A DNA stretch of 64,000 bases from positions 1,882,001 through 1,946,000 of the forward strand of contig WBVU01000004.1 in the NCBI GenBank assembly GCA_009192285.1, given 5' to 3'. Positions 22,526-34,700 of the stretch are shown piece after piece. Numbering within the stretch: position 1 is the stretch's first letter; each line of letters starts with the position of its first letter. The notes beneath the pieces are model-generated. The model saw nothing but the letters and a program-made list of their open reading frames with translations, did no database searches and was not told where the DNA came from. The DNA comes from Morchella semilibera. Lineage: Eukaryota; Ascomycota; Pezizomycetes; Pezizales; Morchellaceae. A program made the position numbers and the translations under genes.

Positions 22526-24207
22526 TTATAACGCCTTACCACCTTTAGGTTCATGGTCGTGATCATGATGCTCGTGTTTCTCCAGTTCAAGGGTTTGGTC
22601 CTTCTCCACAAACTCGGTCTGCTCCGCTGCTCCCTCTTCTACAAACCTAACTCTGACCCTCCTGATTCCCCGAACCTCCGCGCCAACAATTCCTCGCAGC
22701 TCTTCTTCAATTCTGGTAGTCTGTGCCACGGTGGTCCCCACTGGGACCTCGACCGTTAGATCAGCAAGAAGGTTCTGTCCAGACTTAAGCCCACCAACAC
22801 CCCGAAGACTGAGTCTCTCTTGCCGCAGTGCGAGGGCCTTCTCTGCAGCTTCCTTAATATCACCCTTGACCTCATCATCAAGTCCTACGTCGACAAGCTC
22901 CGTTAACGCAGCTCTGGTGTTTCCAAAGCCCGCGGTGACAACCATGATGGAGACAAGGAGACCTCCGACCGGGTCGAGCCAGCTTGCATTATCGAGGAAA
23001 TGCGAGCCGGTAATGGATGCAAGGGCGACAACGGCAGTCAAGGAGTCGATTCTGTGATGGACCGCATTCGAGGCAAGGACCGAGGATTTACGTTCTTTGG
23101 CAATTTTCATAGCTACAAGCAGATGATATTAGTGTTTTAGTTCCAGTGAGCTATGTGAGGTAAACTTACTGGCTTGATACAACCATTCCTTGATGAGAAT
23201 TGATGCTGCTGCTAGCCACGCTGCATTTACATTTGGCCCTAGGTCGGTATGCGAATGTGAGTGACCGTGACCGTGACCGTGACCGTGGGCCGCGTGCGCC
23301 AAGGCTTCTGCGTGATCCAAAAAGAACTGTGCATACAAGGCGTCCAAAGCGTGGTATCCTGATAGGTCGCCTTCCTGTCAGTATAAAGTCCTCAGAGACA
23401 AAGTGGCTGGGCAAGACGAACCCATGAGTAACCCGCCAACCAGCAATAAGCTACTGACGCCCAAGCTTCCCATGCTCTCAATCTTCCCGTAACCGTTGGG
23501 AAATCTCTCTGTTGGTTTCTTTAGAGCGAAGGAGACTGTGGCTAATGTCATGATATCCGAGATGAGATCTGTCAGGGAGTGAAAAGCGTCTGCGATCTGT
23601 AGAGGGTCATTTATTTAACTTAGCCTCTCACGCCTTCGAATCGCTTCTCGGGGTTAGTTACCAGAGCTTGTGAATTGAAGTACCAGCCACCAATTCCCTT
23701 TCCAATAGCCATCCCAACGTTGGTGTACAGGCCCAGCCGTGTAATCCTTACACCAGCATCTGCCTTGTTTTTTGACGTTAGGTAGGTATTGTCATGGTGG
23801 TGATGATGTCCGTGTGAGTGGCCACCGTGATCCCGTTGCTGCTGCTGGGAGGCTGTCATATTGAAGAGTTTGCAGATTAGGGGTCTTCTGTTGTATGACT
23901 GGAGTAGCCCTATGTTTGAAACCCGAGCCTGGTGATAGTTGATGATGGAAGATCTAGAGTTATATGACGACGATGTGGTAGAGAAGGAGTGAAAATGAGT
24001 AAGGCGCGGTACTATAGCAGGTTCACCGGATACTTTAAGGGAACGTGTTTGTGGCGAACGGATAAGCAACAGAGATCTTGGATAGAAGGGCCGGGCCCAG
24101 GGCAAGATATATCGTCCACCACCATGCAGAGCGCCCTGACATCTCATTCCCCCACAAACCCCGTCAAAACCACTGACTACGCCGCCTCGTAGCGCAGGGA
24201 GATGCAT
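22526..24207 (-). CDS. mitochondrial-type cation diffusion facilitator (MMT1/MMT2-like)
   Basis: Four exons: 24207-23662, 23596-23422, 23358-23170, 23112-22526; 498 residues. CDF proteins exchange divalent metals for protons; the MMT branch sits in mitochondria and moves iron or other metals. About 115 N-terminal residues are rich in Arg and Ser, as in a targeting presequence. Then come a His-rich stretch (HGGHSHGHHHHHDN), membrane segments with metal-site motifs HSLTD and HHRID, a second His-rich loop with GHGHGHGHSHSH between membrane segments, a cytoplasmic-type C-terminal domain, and a His-rich tail (HEHHDHDHE). The blocks PNGYGKIESMGSLGV and HHRIDSLTAVVAL are typical of the MMT group. 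Splices are phase-consistent and regain conserved sequence (YHALDALYAQF). The true start could lie at a later ATG in the long N-terminal part. The metal carried is not deducible. Confidence 0.85.
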
Positions 24208-26577
24208 CTGCTGCGGACGTACCTACTTTTGTGCTCCCTTTTTTCCCCTTTTGCTCTTTTTTCCCTTCGATTTAGGCGGGGCGGGGAACGGCGGCCGCGT
24301 GGAGTTTCAGATTGGCTGCTGCTGTATGAGATCGCGTGCTCAGGTATATCGCGTATTGCGTACGAAGGGTTGTCGAGGGGGCGAGAGGGGGGGGGGTCTT
24401 CAATATCCCTTTCGTCGAAGAGGACTACGTACTTTGGACAGTTCTGTACTGTACTGTCCGCTCATGCAGGAACGACCCACCCTTCCTTCCTTGCCCTCCC
24501 CTTGCTCAAGAAAAGTTGTTTCTCGGTCTCGGAAGGTGCCGGGGGGGGGTGAGTGCTCCTCCATTCTATCCTGATAAGATCCACGAGTGACGCAGCATCT
24601 ACTCTACTCAAGGAACCTGAATACATGTAGTCCAGTAAGTCCGAAAAGATTTTCAAAACAGCAATTTCAATTCGCTAGTCTATGATGTGGATGGACCGCA
24701 GTGGGGTTGTAGACAATAAATGAAACCCCATTCCAGTCATATATGTATACCTTACTTTATATTACCCCTTCCATCCCCCGCGTCAATCAGGCACAACAAC
24801 CTAGACCTCTCTCCGGAAGCAAGCAATCATAATAATAACCTTCTCTGCTCAACTCAGATGTAGGTACATTACATCTTGACAGGCCAACGTCATCTATCTC
24901 GGAACACTGCCCACCGAGGCTCAGAGAAGCTTAATCCTGGCTAGAGGGCCCGTTTACTCCGTCGGGCCCTCGATACTTGAAACGCCGCGTAAGCGTTCAA
25001 CGTGAACGCGCCTGGCTCTCGGGAATATCGAAAAAGGACACGAATCCATACTTGAGTAATTTTACGCAGAAGAGTCCAAAGATGGTAGGAAGGACAATAT
25101 GGGGTCGACGAGAGAGGGGGTTGAAAAATTTCACCAATAAAGATTATTGCAGACGAGAAGGAGTTTACCAATTAAAAATTGTTATTATTGAGTTATATAA
25201 AGGGGAAGGAAAAAGTCTATATACATGAGAGGGGAAGCTTTACTTCACACTACAAACAAGTGTGAAGGTGTCTATGGTTATGACCCTCACTGATTCCAGC
25301 TTCTCCTCTGAACTTTTACATTCATCGAAGCCGGCGCCCAGCAATGGGCCCATATAGTTTCTCTGTGCCAGCACGAAAACCCCCTTCCTTCATGGTTTTA
25401 ACACCGCAGAAGGAGGCCGTAAGTAATGTGTTTTTTTTTTTGCTGGCAGTGTCTAATTACGGGGGAAAAGAGGAGTTTGAGGCTCTCCGCAATTTTATAC
25501 TCCATGCCAAGCGTTTTTTTTTTTTGCCGACATGTCTCACGTGAGATCTGGTCCCCTGCCAAGATTCTGCTGCCTCCAACGCCTGATCCTTGGCAAGATA
25601 GACGATAAAGGATGGAATGAAGTGCAGAAGGTACGACAGTAGTACATGTGGCGTGTTCATCTGCTTGGGCATACATGTATACTTCAGATGATGTTTTTGT
25701 GCGCTTGTGACCTCTGTTCAGATAGAACTCTAATACACCACCCCGCCTACTCTCTCCCCCCCCCCCCTTTAGAACCTCCATGGACAATACATATGTCCCA
25801 AGGGTGCACTCAGTAATATAGCGATGGTAACAATATATGCCCCCTAATCAAGTGACTAGCGACGGAACGAACCCAGGAACATCTCGATAAGGAATGTCTA
25901 TCTAGAGTTTTACCAGTGATTACCCATGACAAGTTTTAAGGGAGAAACCAATCGAGTGACAGTTCATGAATAGAGGACTACTTCTCATTAGGTATCTTTG
26001 TCTATTCTAGAGATCATTATAGTCGTATAGTACCCACAAAAATCACTCTATCATCTACCCTACAATTTCAACGCCTGAAACTCATTCTGTACCCCTAAAA
26101 ATGTATGCTTAAGCACTGGCTCAAGCAGTAAAGCATTAAGCGAAGGCGTGAGTATGAGAAAGATGAAATGCTACGGTATCAATTGCCCTAAAAGTAAAGA
26201 GCAAGATTTAATTCGTAGCATACCCGTGACCCGTCATTTTCGTTCGCGAAGCCTTCATACCTGCTCGATTTTTTTCTTGATCCCTACACCGACTTTTTTT
26301 TTATCGTTTCATCGCTACCCAAGTTCCCTCGTAGATATAAAAGTAACGTAGAAGAAAGAAACCAGGAAAGGAGAAACAACGACAAATGAACACTCTCAAG
26401 CAAAAAAGTATACCAACCTATATGAAAACCCAAACAACCATGAACCAAATAGTGGGTTTAAAAAAAAATAAGAACCCTAAACCGTTTCCAATGAAAAAAA
26501 AAAGAATAGATCGAACCAACCCACCAATATTATGAAAGGTGTCAAGAATATTCCTCCCTACTCTGACAGTATTTAAT
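24208..26577. other. intergenic, no gene seen
   Basis: The left end is the promoter side of the CDF transporter. The rest has short frames only, a C12 run at 25756-25767, two T-rich runs near 25430 and 25515, and TACATGTA copies near 24623 and 25672. The last part near 26340-26577 is A-rich and should hold the 3' end of the following minus-strand gene. Confidence 0.55.
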
Positions 26578-29511
26578 TTAAAGTTTTGCAGCGCATCCTC
26601 CACAAGTAACCACCCAGTACCTGTTACAACTATCACATAGCCACACCTCTCTCTCACATCTTTCACAAAGTCCTCTTGGCCCATCCAACATGGCAATTCT
26701 CCTTCCAGGCCTCGCCCCTGTCTGACCCGTTCCACCGCGGCTTCCGCCGGGTGAGTTATTTCTTCTCCTGGGCAAATGTGGCAATACTGGTGCAAATCCC
26801 CCTACAAGGTGTGGATGTGGATTTCCAATCCCAGTACCTGCTAGAAAGTATGACTGTATCGTTTGTACAGATTGATTTTGGTGTGCATGGTTTCCGGCCT
26901 GGCCAATAGCTGGGGCTGTCGTTTGAGTTTGAGCTTGAGCCTGGGTTTGGGCTAGTGCTGGTGTTGGTACTGGTGCTGGAGCTAGGACAGGAGCTAGGGG
27001 CGCGGCCGGGGCGTCCCACGGTGCATGTGCGGCTTCAGCTACAAGCGTTGGGGTTGGTTGAGGTGGAGCAAGTGAAGGCCCGGCAGCAGATGACGAAGAC
27101 CCAGGTGCCGAAATCAACTGTGCACTTCCACTGTTCCATACAGACTGGCCATAAGGCGGAGTCTGAACACCGTCCGCGTCCGGAGAAGCGGGCAAGAGCT
27201 CCTGCCACCCGTCATTCAGGAGATTGTACGAGTCGCCTTGTTGGCTAGCATTTTGGGAATTATCTAGATTTGGTACCTGCAAAGGATTGATAGTATCTGT
27301 GTTTGCATCTTGACTAACGGCTGGATTGATATTGGCAGGCTGTCCTAAGCTCGGGGGCAATGTAGGACCAAACTCAGTATTTTGATGAGCATGAGGAGTC
27401 ACTGTGACTGCTAGGGTGGTAGTGTCGGAAGGCTGCAATGCAGCGCTCGGTGGTAAACTGGGATTGATACCAGTCCCGGGATAAGTCTGTGTGCTCATCT
27501 GCATCAGCGTCTGATCTTGAACAGTCGTATGTGTTTGAGTATCATGATGCTGCGGCTGGTGCAATGTCCCAAGTCCGTACTGGGCCGGATCTTGAAGAAA
27601 GAGGTTACTCGCCCATCCATTTATGCCACCACCATTCATACCATTTCCTGCGGCCCAACCAGCAGGAAGACCCAATGGGCCAGTGCCGAGGGCAGCCGCA
27701 ACCGCAGCTCCAACCGTAGCTCCGCCCCCCCCTCCAACTGCAGCCCCAACTCCAGTTCCAGCACCTACTCCAGCAGCTGGAAACACACCTGGGATATTAA
27801 GTAGTGCATTATGATTCGGAGGGTAAATATTATTCATAATATTGAGAGTATGTTGTGCTTGTTGGTTTGCTTGCTGGTTCCCTTGTTGTAGTTGCTGGTT
27901 TACCTGTTGAAATTGGTTCAGTGGAGCTTGTAAATTTTGTGGTTGATTAGCTGTATTAGGAAGTGCGTGTCTTGGAATTCTGAAGATACGTCCATCCTCT
28001 GATATCAAGATTCTTTCTCCAGGAAGGCGCGGAAGAGGGTAATGATATGAACGCCGAGCAGTATTGCTAGAAACCGAAGGTTCACCGATTTGAGATAGTG
28101 CTTGGGAATTGTGCTCCCGGGAATTCGCCAAGTCTGGGATAATTCCGTCGAAAGAATCAAAATCGTCGGCATCAAACCCATAATGATTGCTCTGCCGCCA
28201 CCTACCATTATCTGAACTAGTAGCGCAGCCTGCACCTTGGCAAAAGAGGACATCAACGTCAAGGCCGAGACATCCCGCAATTGAATTAAGACTCCCAATA
28301 TTACGCCCAAAAGGGCAATCCTTGGAATAATTCCACTCTTTTTTCCCTCGAAATCTTTCAGGTGGGTCCACATATAACCCGCCAACATTCGCAACCTCAA
28401 GACGCCTCAGCGACAGACATGGGAGGCCAAATTCAGCTAGTTCCTCGACAGTAGCAGGGAGCGGGTATGGGATACTAGTCAAATCCTCTGATAGAGTTGG
28501 CGCTTGCTGTTGTAATTGCTGCGCCTGTGCAGCAATAATTGCACCAATTTGAGCGTTTCCAGCAGCAGGATTAAAGGCCGGAAGGACAGGTAGCCCATTT
28601 TGCTGTTGCGCGGCAACAACTGCGGCTTGCTGTGATGCCCTTAATCTCAGTTCCCTGCGCTTAGGAGCAGTTACAGCTATCAAGATTTTTTTCAAGAAGT
28701 TATTGATATCGGTAATCTCGACCTGGGGACAGTCTGTAACGCATAGCTTATCTAGACGCAGCGATTGATCGGCGAGAAGCCGATAAGCCCCTGGAGAGAT
28801 GGATCCAAACTCCTTGGCGAAAAACCCGTTAGTCACACCGTGATCAATATCAAGGTCAAGGTCCCCGTTTGAATGGATTGTCTGCCTCTCACGAAGTAAC
28901 TCCGGCAATCCAGGTATTTTACCACCAGAAGAAGCAGCAATTAAGAGCTTAACAGACCTGCCGGTGATGGCTGTACCGGTCAATGTGATGGAACGAAGAA
29001 ACCTCCAAGGGCCAACATAAGCCTTCCCTATCCCTTCACCAACGGTGACAGTTCGTCCATCAGCTAATAAACGACGCTGAGTTGATGGGCCTGGACGAAG
29101 GCAGCGATGTAAGACTGTGATGAGATCCTTATTTTTAACCTCTGGAAGATGTGCAAAAGAGATCTCGCGGGCATAGAGGGGGTGGAGGGGCTGAACAAGT
29201 AGGTACAGCTGACGCGAGACCAACTGTAGTGAAAGGATGTCTGACACATGAGGTAGCTCGGGGAGTATGGACTCAAGAATGACCGGGTTGGTAAGGATGT
29301 CAGGACCCCTCGAAGCGGGTGGCGGGGGTAGGGCCTGCATGTCCGCAGTGTCTTGGAAGACGAGTGCTTCCAGTCGAGCGGAGAGCTTTGAGGCAGCCGT
29401 GGTGAAGGATGTACGACAAGATATATAGATGAGCTTTTTTTTTTTGTTGAAGAGGAGCAAAAGCTGCTTCTGTACTTGTGACGATTGCGATAGTGGGGAT
29501 TGATGATCCAC
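26578..29511 (-). CDS. large F-box-like protein with C-terminal Cys-rich (putative zinc) module
   Basis: Uninterrupted frame of 977 residues. Near residues 76-103, PVILESILPELPHVSD followed by ILSLQLVSRQLYLLVQP resembles an F-box, the motif that links substrate adaptors to SKP1 in SCF ubiquitin ligases. The middle has leucine-rich segments (CLSLRRLEVANVGGLYVDPPE), then a long disordered region rich in Gln, Asn, Pro and Ala, including (PAP/LAP)-type repeats. The last 30 residues hold three CxxC pairs (LCERCEREVWLCDSCNRYW...TCGGC), a likely zinc-binding knot. Start uncertain: the frame's first ATG is at 29511, but the 57 residues it adds (with a poly-Lys stretch read from a T-run) look unlike coding sequence, and the ATG at 29340 (MQALPPPPASRG) is a good alternative. 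I do not recognise a named orthologue. Ubiquitin-ligase function is inferred. Confidence 0.75.
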   Translation of the reverse strand: MDHQSPLSQSSQVQKQLLLLFNKKKKLIYISCRTSFTTAASKLSARLEALVFQDTADMQALPPPPASRGPDILTNPVILESILPELPHVSDILSLQLVSRQLYLLVQPLHPLYAREISFAHLPEVKNKDLITVLHRCLRPGPSTQRRLLADGRTVTVGEGIGKAYVGPWRFLRSITLTGTAITGRSVKLLIAASSGGKIPGLPELLRERQTIHSNGDLDLDIDHGVTNGFFAKEFGSISPGAYRLLADQSLRLDKLCVTDCPQVEITDINNFLKKILIAVTAPKRRELRLRASQQAAVVAAQQQNGLPVLPAFNPAAGNAQIGAIIAAQAQQLQQQAPTLSEDLTSIPYPLPATVEELAEFGLPCLSLRRLEVANVGGLYVDPPERFRGKKEWNYSKDCPFGRNIGSLNSIAGCLGLDVDVLFCQGAGCATSSDNGRWRQSNHYGFDADDFDSFDGIIPDLANSREHNSQALSQIGEPSVSSNTARRSYHYPLPRLPGERILISEDGRIFRIPRHALPNTANQPQNLQAPLNQFQQVNQQLQQGNQQANQQAQHTLNIMNNIYPPNHNALLNIPGVFPAAGVGAGTGVGAAVGGGGGATVGAAVAAALGTGPLGLPAGWAAGNGMNGGGINGWASNLFLQDPAQYGLGTLHQPQHHDTQTHTTVQDQTLMQMSTQTYPGTGINPSLPPSAALQPSDTTTLAVTVTPHAHQNTEFGPTLPPSLGQPANINPAVSQDANTDTINPLQVPNLDNSQNASQQGDSYNLLNDGWQELLPASPDADGVQTPPYGQSVWNSGSAQLISAPGSSSSAAGPSLAPPQPTPTLVAEAAHAPWDAPAAPLAPVLAPAPVPTPALAQTQAQAQTQTTAPAIGQAGNHAHQNQSVQTIQSYFLAGTGIGNPHPHLVGGFAPVLPHLPRRRNNSPGGSRGGTGQTGARPGRRIAMLDGPRGLCERCEREVWLCDSCNRYWVVTCGGCAAKL

Positions 29512-31796
29512 CAGTTATGTCCGAAAGCCTTCAATAGCGATAATGATGATTAAGGTGGCTGAAAAATATCGACAGGATTAATTGCTAGAATAGCGACTCA
29601 GAAATTGATGCTCAAAAGGGTTGGGGTAGATGCAATATTTAGGTCTGTGGTGATGACGGTGGGAAGAATGTGGGGAGAGGATACTGCGACCGAACACCAA
29701 AAGACAAGAGCTTGACTACAAGTTACCCCGGAACGTTCCTTTTTTTTTTTTTTTTTTTTTTAGCCTTGGCGATTATCAAATCATGGCGTTCATGATGGAT
29801 TAGACTATTTTTTTTTTACATATTTATGAGAAACCAGCTTCTTTTGGTCCTGTCCCCTTTGCGTATGTACAAGTACTCAACAAGTAACGACCTCTAAAAT
29901 GGAAAGACTCATTGATTTTTATGATCTGCTTCTTGAATTGCCCTTCACAGAGTTACATGTACGCTGGCAAGTGAGTCCGAAAGGGGCCAGCAAGGCAAGG
30001 AGCTGTGGATGCCTGAACCCTAAGCCTAAGTGCTGTTTTTCAAACACTACAAACATTAGAGTTACATGTGCCTGTCTCTCACTGTCAACTCGTCGAGTAA
30101 ACAAGCAGCTCAACCTAACTCTCAGCTTGTAGCTCGAGTCGGGCTTTGATAGCCGCACATACGGATATTTACTTAGTTTTGAACCCCAAACCTTGTCCAT
30201 AGGATAAACCCAGACCCTGGAAGATCCTCCGATAGAATAACAGGGAGAGAAAGGAGAAGGATAAAATAAAATAAAAGAGACCTAATCGTTACATCATTTA
30301 CAACGTGATCTCCGCTGGTGTCGTTGTGACACAGTCCATAGGATATGTGAGTAGAAATCATAATTCACCTGTTCACCTGATCACGATTCAGCCTGTTGAC
30401 AGCCACAGGAGATCTTTGATGCGGTCTCATTGCCTTAAACCCCCGCGACGAGCACTATTGCTTATCGATTGGGTACTTTGTACCGGATGATTAGGATGAT
30501 CACCGAGGGGAATCATCTACCCTGAGACCGTCCACGGGTCTGGGAGTAGAGTAGGTAGTGGGTTTCTTTGTTCGACCACATCCATATTTATCTCTTAATA
30601 CTACCTAGAGCAGAGTACCCTACATTCAGCTCATATAGGTATATATGTAGATTACTTATGAAAGCCTATTTGAAATGGGGCGAGTAAATTATCTAGAGGT
30701 CCTATTTTAACGGATAGATAACTGCTACGAACCAGCAAGTGTTTTGTTATCTAGAAGCAGCTCCGGGTCCCAACGGTCTTTGCCGAAGTATACCGTTCCT
30801 GTACCATAGATTAGATAACCTCGGAAGTCTGGATCTTAGGTACTCTGGGTAAGTGAATGAAGGCCCTATCTGAGGTGTTGTGCCGTAGATAGGCGGACAA
30901 CGCAGGCACAAGAATTAGAAAAGGGGACCGGGCCGTCAGAAGCAAGTGGAAGGGGTAGAAGCATCTCGTAATCCTTTGGAACGTGTGTGATGGGAATCTA
31001 ACTTAGTAGGCATCGGGTGCCTTGTGTTGTACCGCTGCCTCATGCAGATGCTAGGCAATGGGATTGGGCGAAGCGTACAAATGAACCCAAGAACGCGGGC
31101 GGCGAACCCCACCTCCAGGAGTTCAGAGCTCTCGTGCATGGCTCCAACATAACTGCTATACTAACCTGTAGTACCTTCTTCCAGATAGATACATCTGCTA
31201 CCATATCTATATCTGCCAGCAATAACAATAACAATAGAACTCATAGATTCAGGTACATATTTACTCATCTGGTACTCCAAATACATATACATCTTAGGAT
31301 ACTTCCCCCCGCTTCTATCCTCGGCGTACCTGTACCAAGAGCTCCAACAAGCTATTTCCACAATTTACCTTCTGCGTCCCTATTCGTCATTGCCTTCATC
31401 TCTGGAACATAATTACTCACCCTGCTCTACCTATTTTAGAGCTTCCTACCCTCCTTCCTCCCTCCTCCTGCAGCTATCCATCACTCCAATACATAACCCC
31501 AATCTCCAGCCAGTACATTCATCCATAAATACTTCAACTCTCACAGCACAAACCATATACACCGTTTTAAATACTCAGACACCCTATTATCTCATCTGTT
31601 CAGCTTAACCAACTATCTAGACCTCTAGTTCCCGTTTTCTCGGGATACTCTTGCTCTACCATAAAACTCCTTTGCTCCTACTTGCTTCCTGTTGTTCTCT
31701 TTCTCTCTTCCCTTTCGACATTTCCAGTCTGCAAAAGGAGGGGCCAGAAAGAGAACAGCTTAGCTTTGTAGCCCGTACTCGAATAATAAAGACTAT
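29512..31796. other. divergent intergenic region, no gene seen
   Basis: Shared upstream DNA of the F-box-like gene (-) and the BCAS3-domain gene (+). It has a T22 run at 29740-29761, a TACATGTA copy near 29953, and C/T-rich sequence from about 31400 that probably belongs to the promoter or 5' leader of the plus-strand gene. Frames here are short and lack domains. Confidence 0.55.
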
Positions 31797-34700
31797 ATGC
31801 CCGCGTTTACCGATCAATACAAGAACCCTCGTCAATACCGCAATACCCCCTCCTCGTCCTTACCTTCTAAACCACTCCCTATTACTGCACCCGTCCCTGG
31901 AGCCTCAGTACTTGGAGGAGGAAACGCGTTTAGTTCTTCCAGAGCTAGAATTTATCCTAGAGAATAGTCAGTACCCCCCGGTTGATTTTCTGTTTTGTTT
32001 CTCTGAGTCATATTTCCAAGTATTGAATCTTCTCAACCCCCTTTATTGTTATCACTAGAGGATTAGTTGAAAATAATAATAAGAAGAAAATCCCGATAAA
32101 ATGGTAATTTAAAGAGTAACAGCTAACTCAGAGCCGGCGGTAAACAGCAATAGCCGTCACACCGCACCAAGGTCTCCACATCTCTCTAACACTGCTTCTC
32201 CGCTCCTCTCAGCGCTACCAAACGCAACAGACCTCTTTCCGCGGTCTATTCCATTTCCATCGTTCTTGTCTAGCTCAACACCCTCTACCAACGGCCCTAA
32301 TAGTCTTGGATCCGCTTCGGGCGGTGTCGGTTTAGGCGTCGGCGTTTCTCCTCCGAGCGGGCCTGCTTCGTACTCATCTGGTAACTACAGCGGTAGTCAC
32401 GGGAACCCGAGACAAATCCGTGGATATCCAGGCTTTGAAGAGCAATTTACAAACCACAGCGCTCCAGGGAGTAATGGTTACTACAACCCAAGCCAGCGAT
32501 ATGCTGCGCAGGGTTCACCAGTCCCACTGAGTGCGCAATCCGGGGGGTTACAACCATATTTGCAGCCAGGGGAGGGAAACTACGCCTGTAGTTTCGATAC
32601 TCTAGATGAATCTTTGGGGGGCCATGCAGGTACTGCGACAGGCAGCGGTGGAGGCAGTAGCGGGGGTGATAATGTACTCTGCCTTGGCTGGGAAGGCGGT
32701 GTTGATGTTTGGAAGGTTGGAAGAGGCGTCTTAGAACAAGTTGGCCGACTGGAAGGACTCGGAGGTGGGGTGAAGAGTGCTAAGGTAACACCCCACGCTC
32801 ATTTCAAATCTTTCGTAAAATTGGGGAATCAATTGTTTCTTGATATAAAGCCTTTTGCTATCCTTTATAGAAAACCCTGGATCTTGAAACTTGGTACTTG
32901 TGAGTTATAAGAACTAATAGCTTGTTAGATTTTGCCTACTCCGCCTCGAAATGACCCTCTCGCAGCCCATAGACCTCTTATATGCCTCACGATACATTCC
33001 TCTGTTGTACCCATTGAATCAGACCCTCCAATAGTACAGGAGACAGAAACCCCGTACTCAACATCCCCACCCTCTCGCCCTTCGACTTCCGCATCAAACA
33101 GAAGTGGGCATCATTCACCAGCTAATGCAACAGATTGGCAGACCAGAGTTGAAATCTGGAGCTTATCCTCAAGAAAGAAAATTGCTAGTCTTTTTACCAG
33201 TCCAATAGTTCCAAGCGCCGATTTCGGCTTTGGTATCGGTGGGCCACCACCACCGTGGGGCGGATTGCGGGTGGAGGTCACTGGCACGAAAGTAGTTGTA
33301 GGTGTCGGGATCAGCGGAGAATTGTACATTTTTGGCCTTGAAGATGGAGTGCGAAAAAAAGGAAGTAAAGAACAAGCTGAGTGGAGGTGTCTTGGAAAGG
33401 TGTGGACATGTGTGCAAACGAACCATCAGGGCAGCTTCTCCGCCGATAGTGGCATTACCGGAAACGGCTTTGTTGACACTACGCCAGTGTTTTCCATTTC
33501 TAATGGGTGGCTATCATACTGCCCTGCATCTGCCGGTTCTACTGTCCATGCTGGTGGTGAGGTCGACGCACCGTGCAATTCTCCATCAGTAACATCTCAG
33601 TGCCCTCCAGCTCAACCTTCCCTCACAGCCGCGGTTTCTGCTGAAGACGAGGCCCTTTTGAATCGATTTACTCGAGAGGTTACCCAAGAGTTTATACGAG
33701 GTGCTAAATGGGCGACCGAGACCGGGAAGAAAGCACTACAGAGTTATTGGAATGGAAATCAGAGTACTGGTACCCCCCCGCCTCCGGCACCCCCGCTGCC
33801 GATAGGTGGCATTAATGGAGGAATGTATGGGATGCCCAATGGGAGCTTGATAAGTTTACAAGGAAATCCCCAACCGAGTGGGTTAGGCCAGCAGTTGAGG
33901 CAGATGCAACAAATGGGTGGAACGTTGCCGCAAACTCAATTCTTTCAAAATTCTCCTCAACAGCCTACGAATGAACCAAGGCTTGTCGGTATTTTAGATT
34001 TGAATAAGATTTCGCATGGAGACGGCGGATCTGGGACCCAACAAGGAAGCATAACGCCAATGGCGACTTTCCTACCTCAAGGGGGTGTTAGCTATCTGAG
34101 CTTTGCGCCAGGAGGCTTATCTCTGTTAACCGCAAGCTCAAAAGGTGATTCATTATTTGTTTGGGACCTTATGAGAGCGATACATCATCCGCCTGGTAGT
34201 TCATCCCTGGGCCATAAGACAAGCGCGTCTCTCGGGGGTGGTTTAGATACTGCTAAGATAGCGGGCTCCACTACGGGAGCTCTAGATCCAGCTGCACTAG
34301 GGAAACATGTCAGACAAATAGCAAGATTCAACCGCTTGACAGTCGCAACGATTGTAGATGTTGGATGGTCTAGCCCGCGGGGTGAAAAGTTGACCGTGGT
34401 AACGGAGAAAGGGACTGTTCATTTCTATGACCTACCCAGCGGGGCCTACCAATGGCCGCCCCCAAGAAAGCCGCCACCATCCTCAAGTGCAATCACAACT
34501 GGAGGTAGCGGCAGCGCGGCAGGCGCAGCAGTCTCGGGAGCAGTGAGCTTGCTAAGCAGTTCCACCCAACCGTTGCTTTCAGCCGCAAGAAGAAGAAGAA
34601 GTGGTGGAAGCTCTGGATCACCGAGTGGAGGGATATTTGTCAATGGTGCTGGTAACCCTGCCAAACGTGGTGGCCAGAACAACAGCAACAGTGGCTCTCC

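Noticed and set aside
31651-32058. 135-codon frame upstream of the BCAS3-domain gene
   Set aside because: It begins without an ATG. An overlapping frame with ATG at 31797 gives a better first exon.
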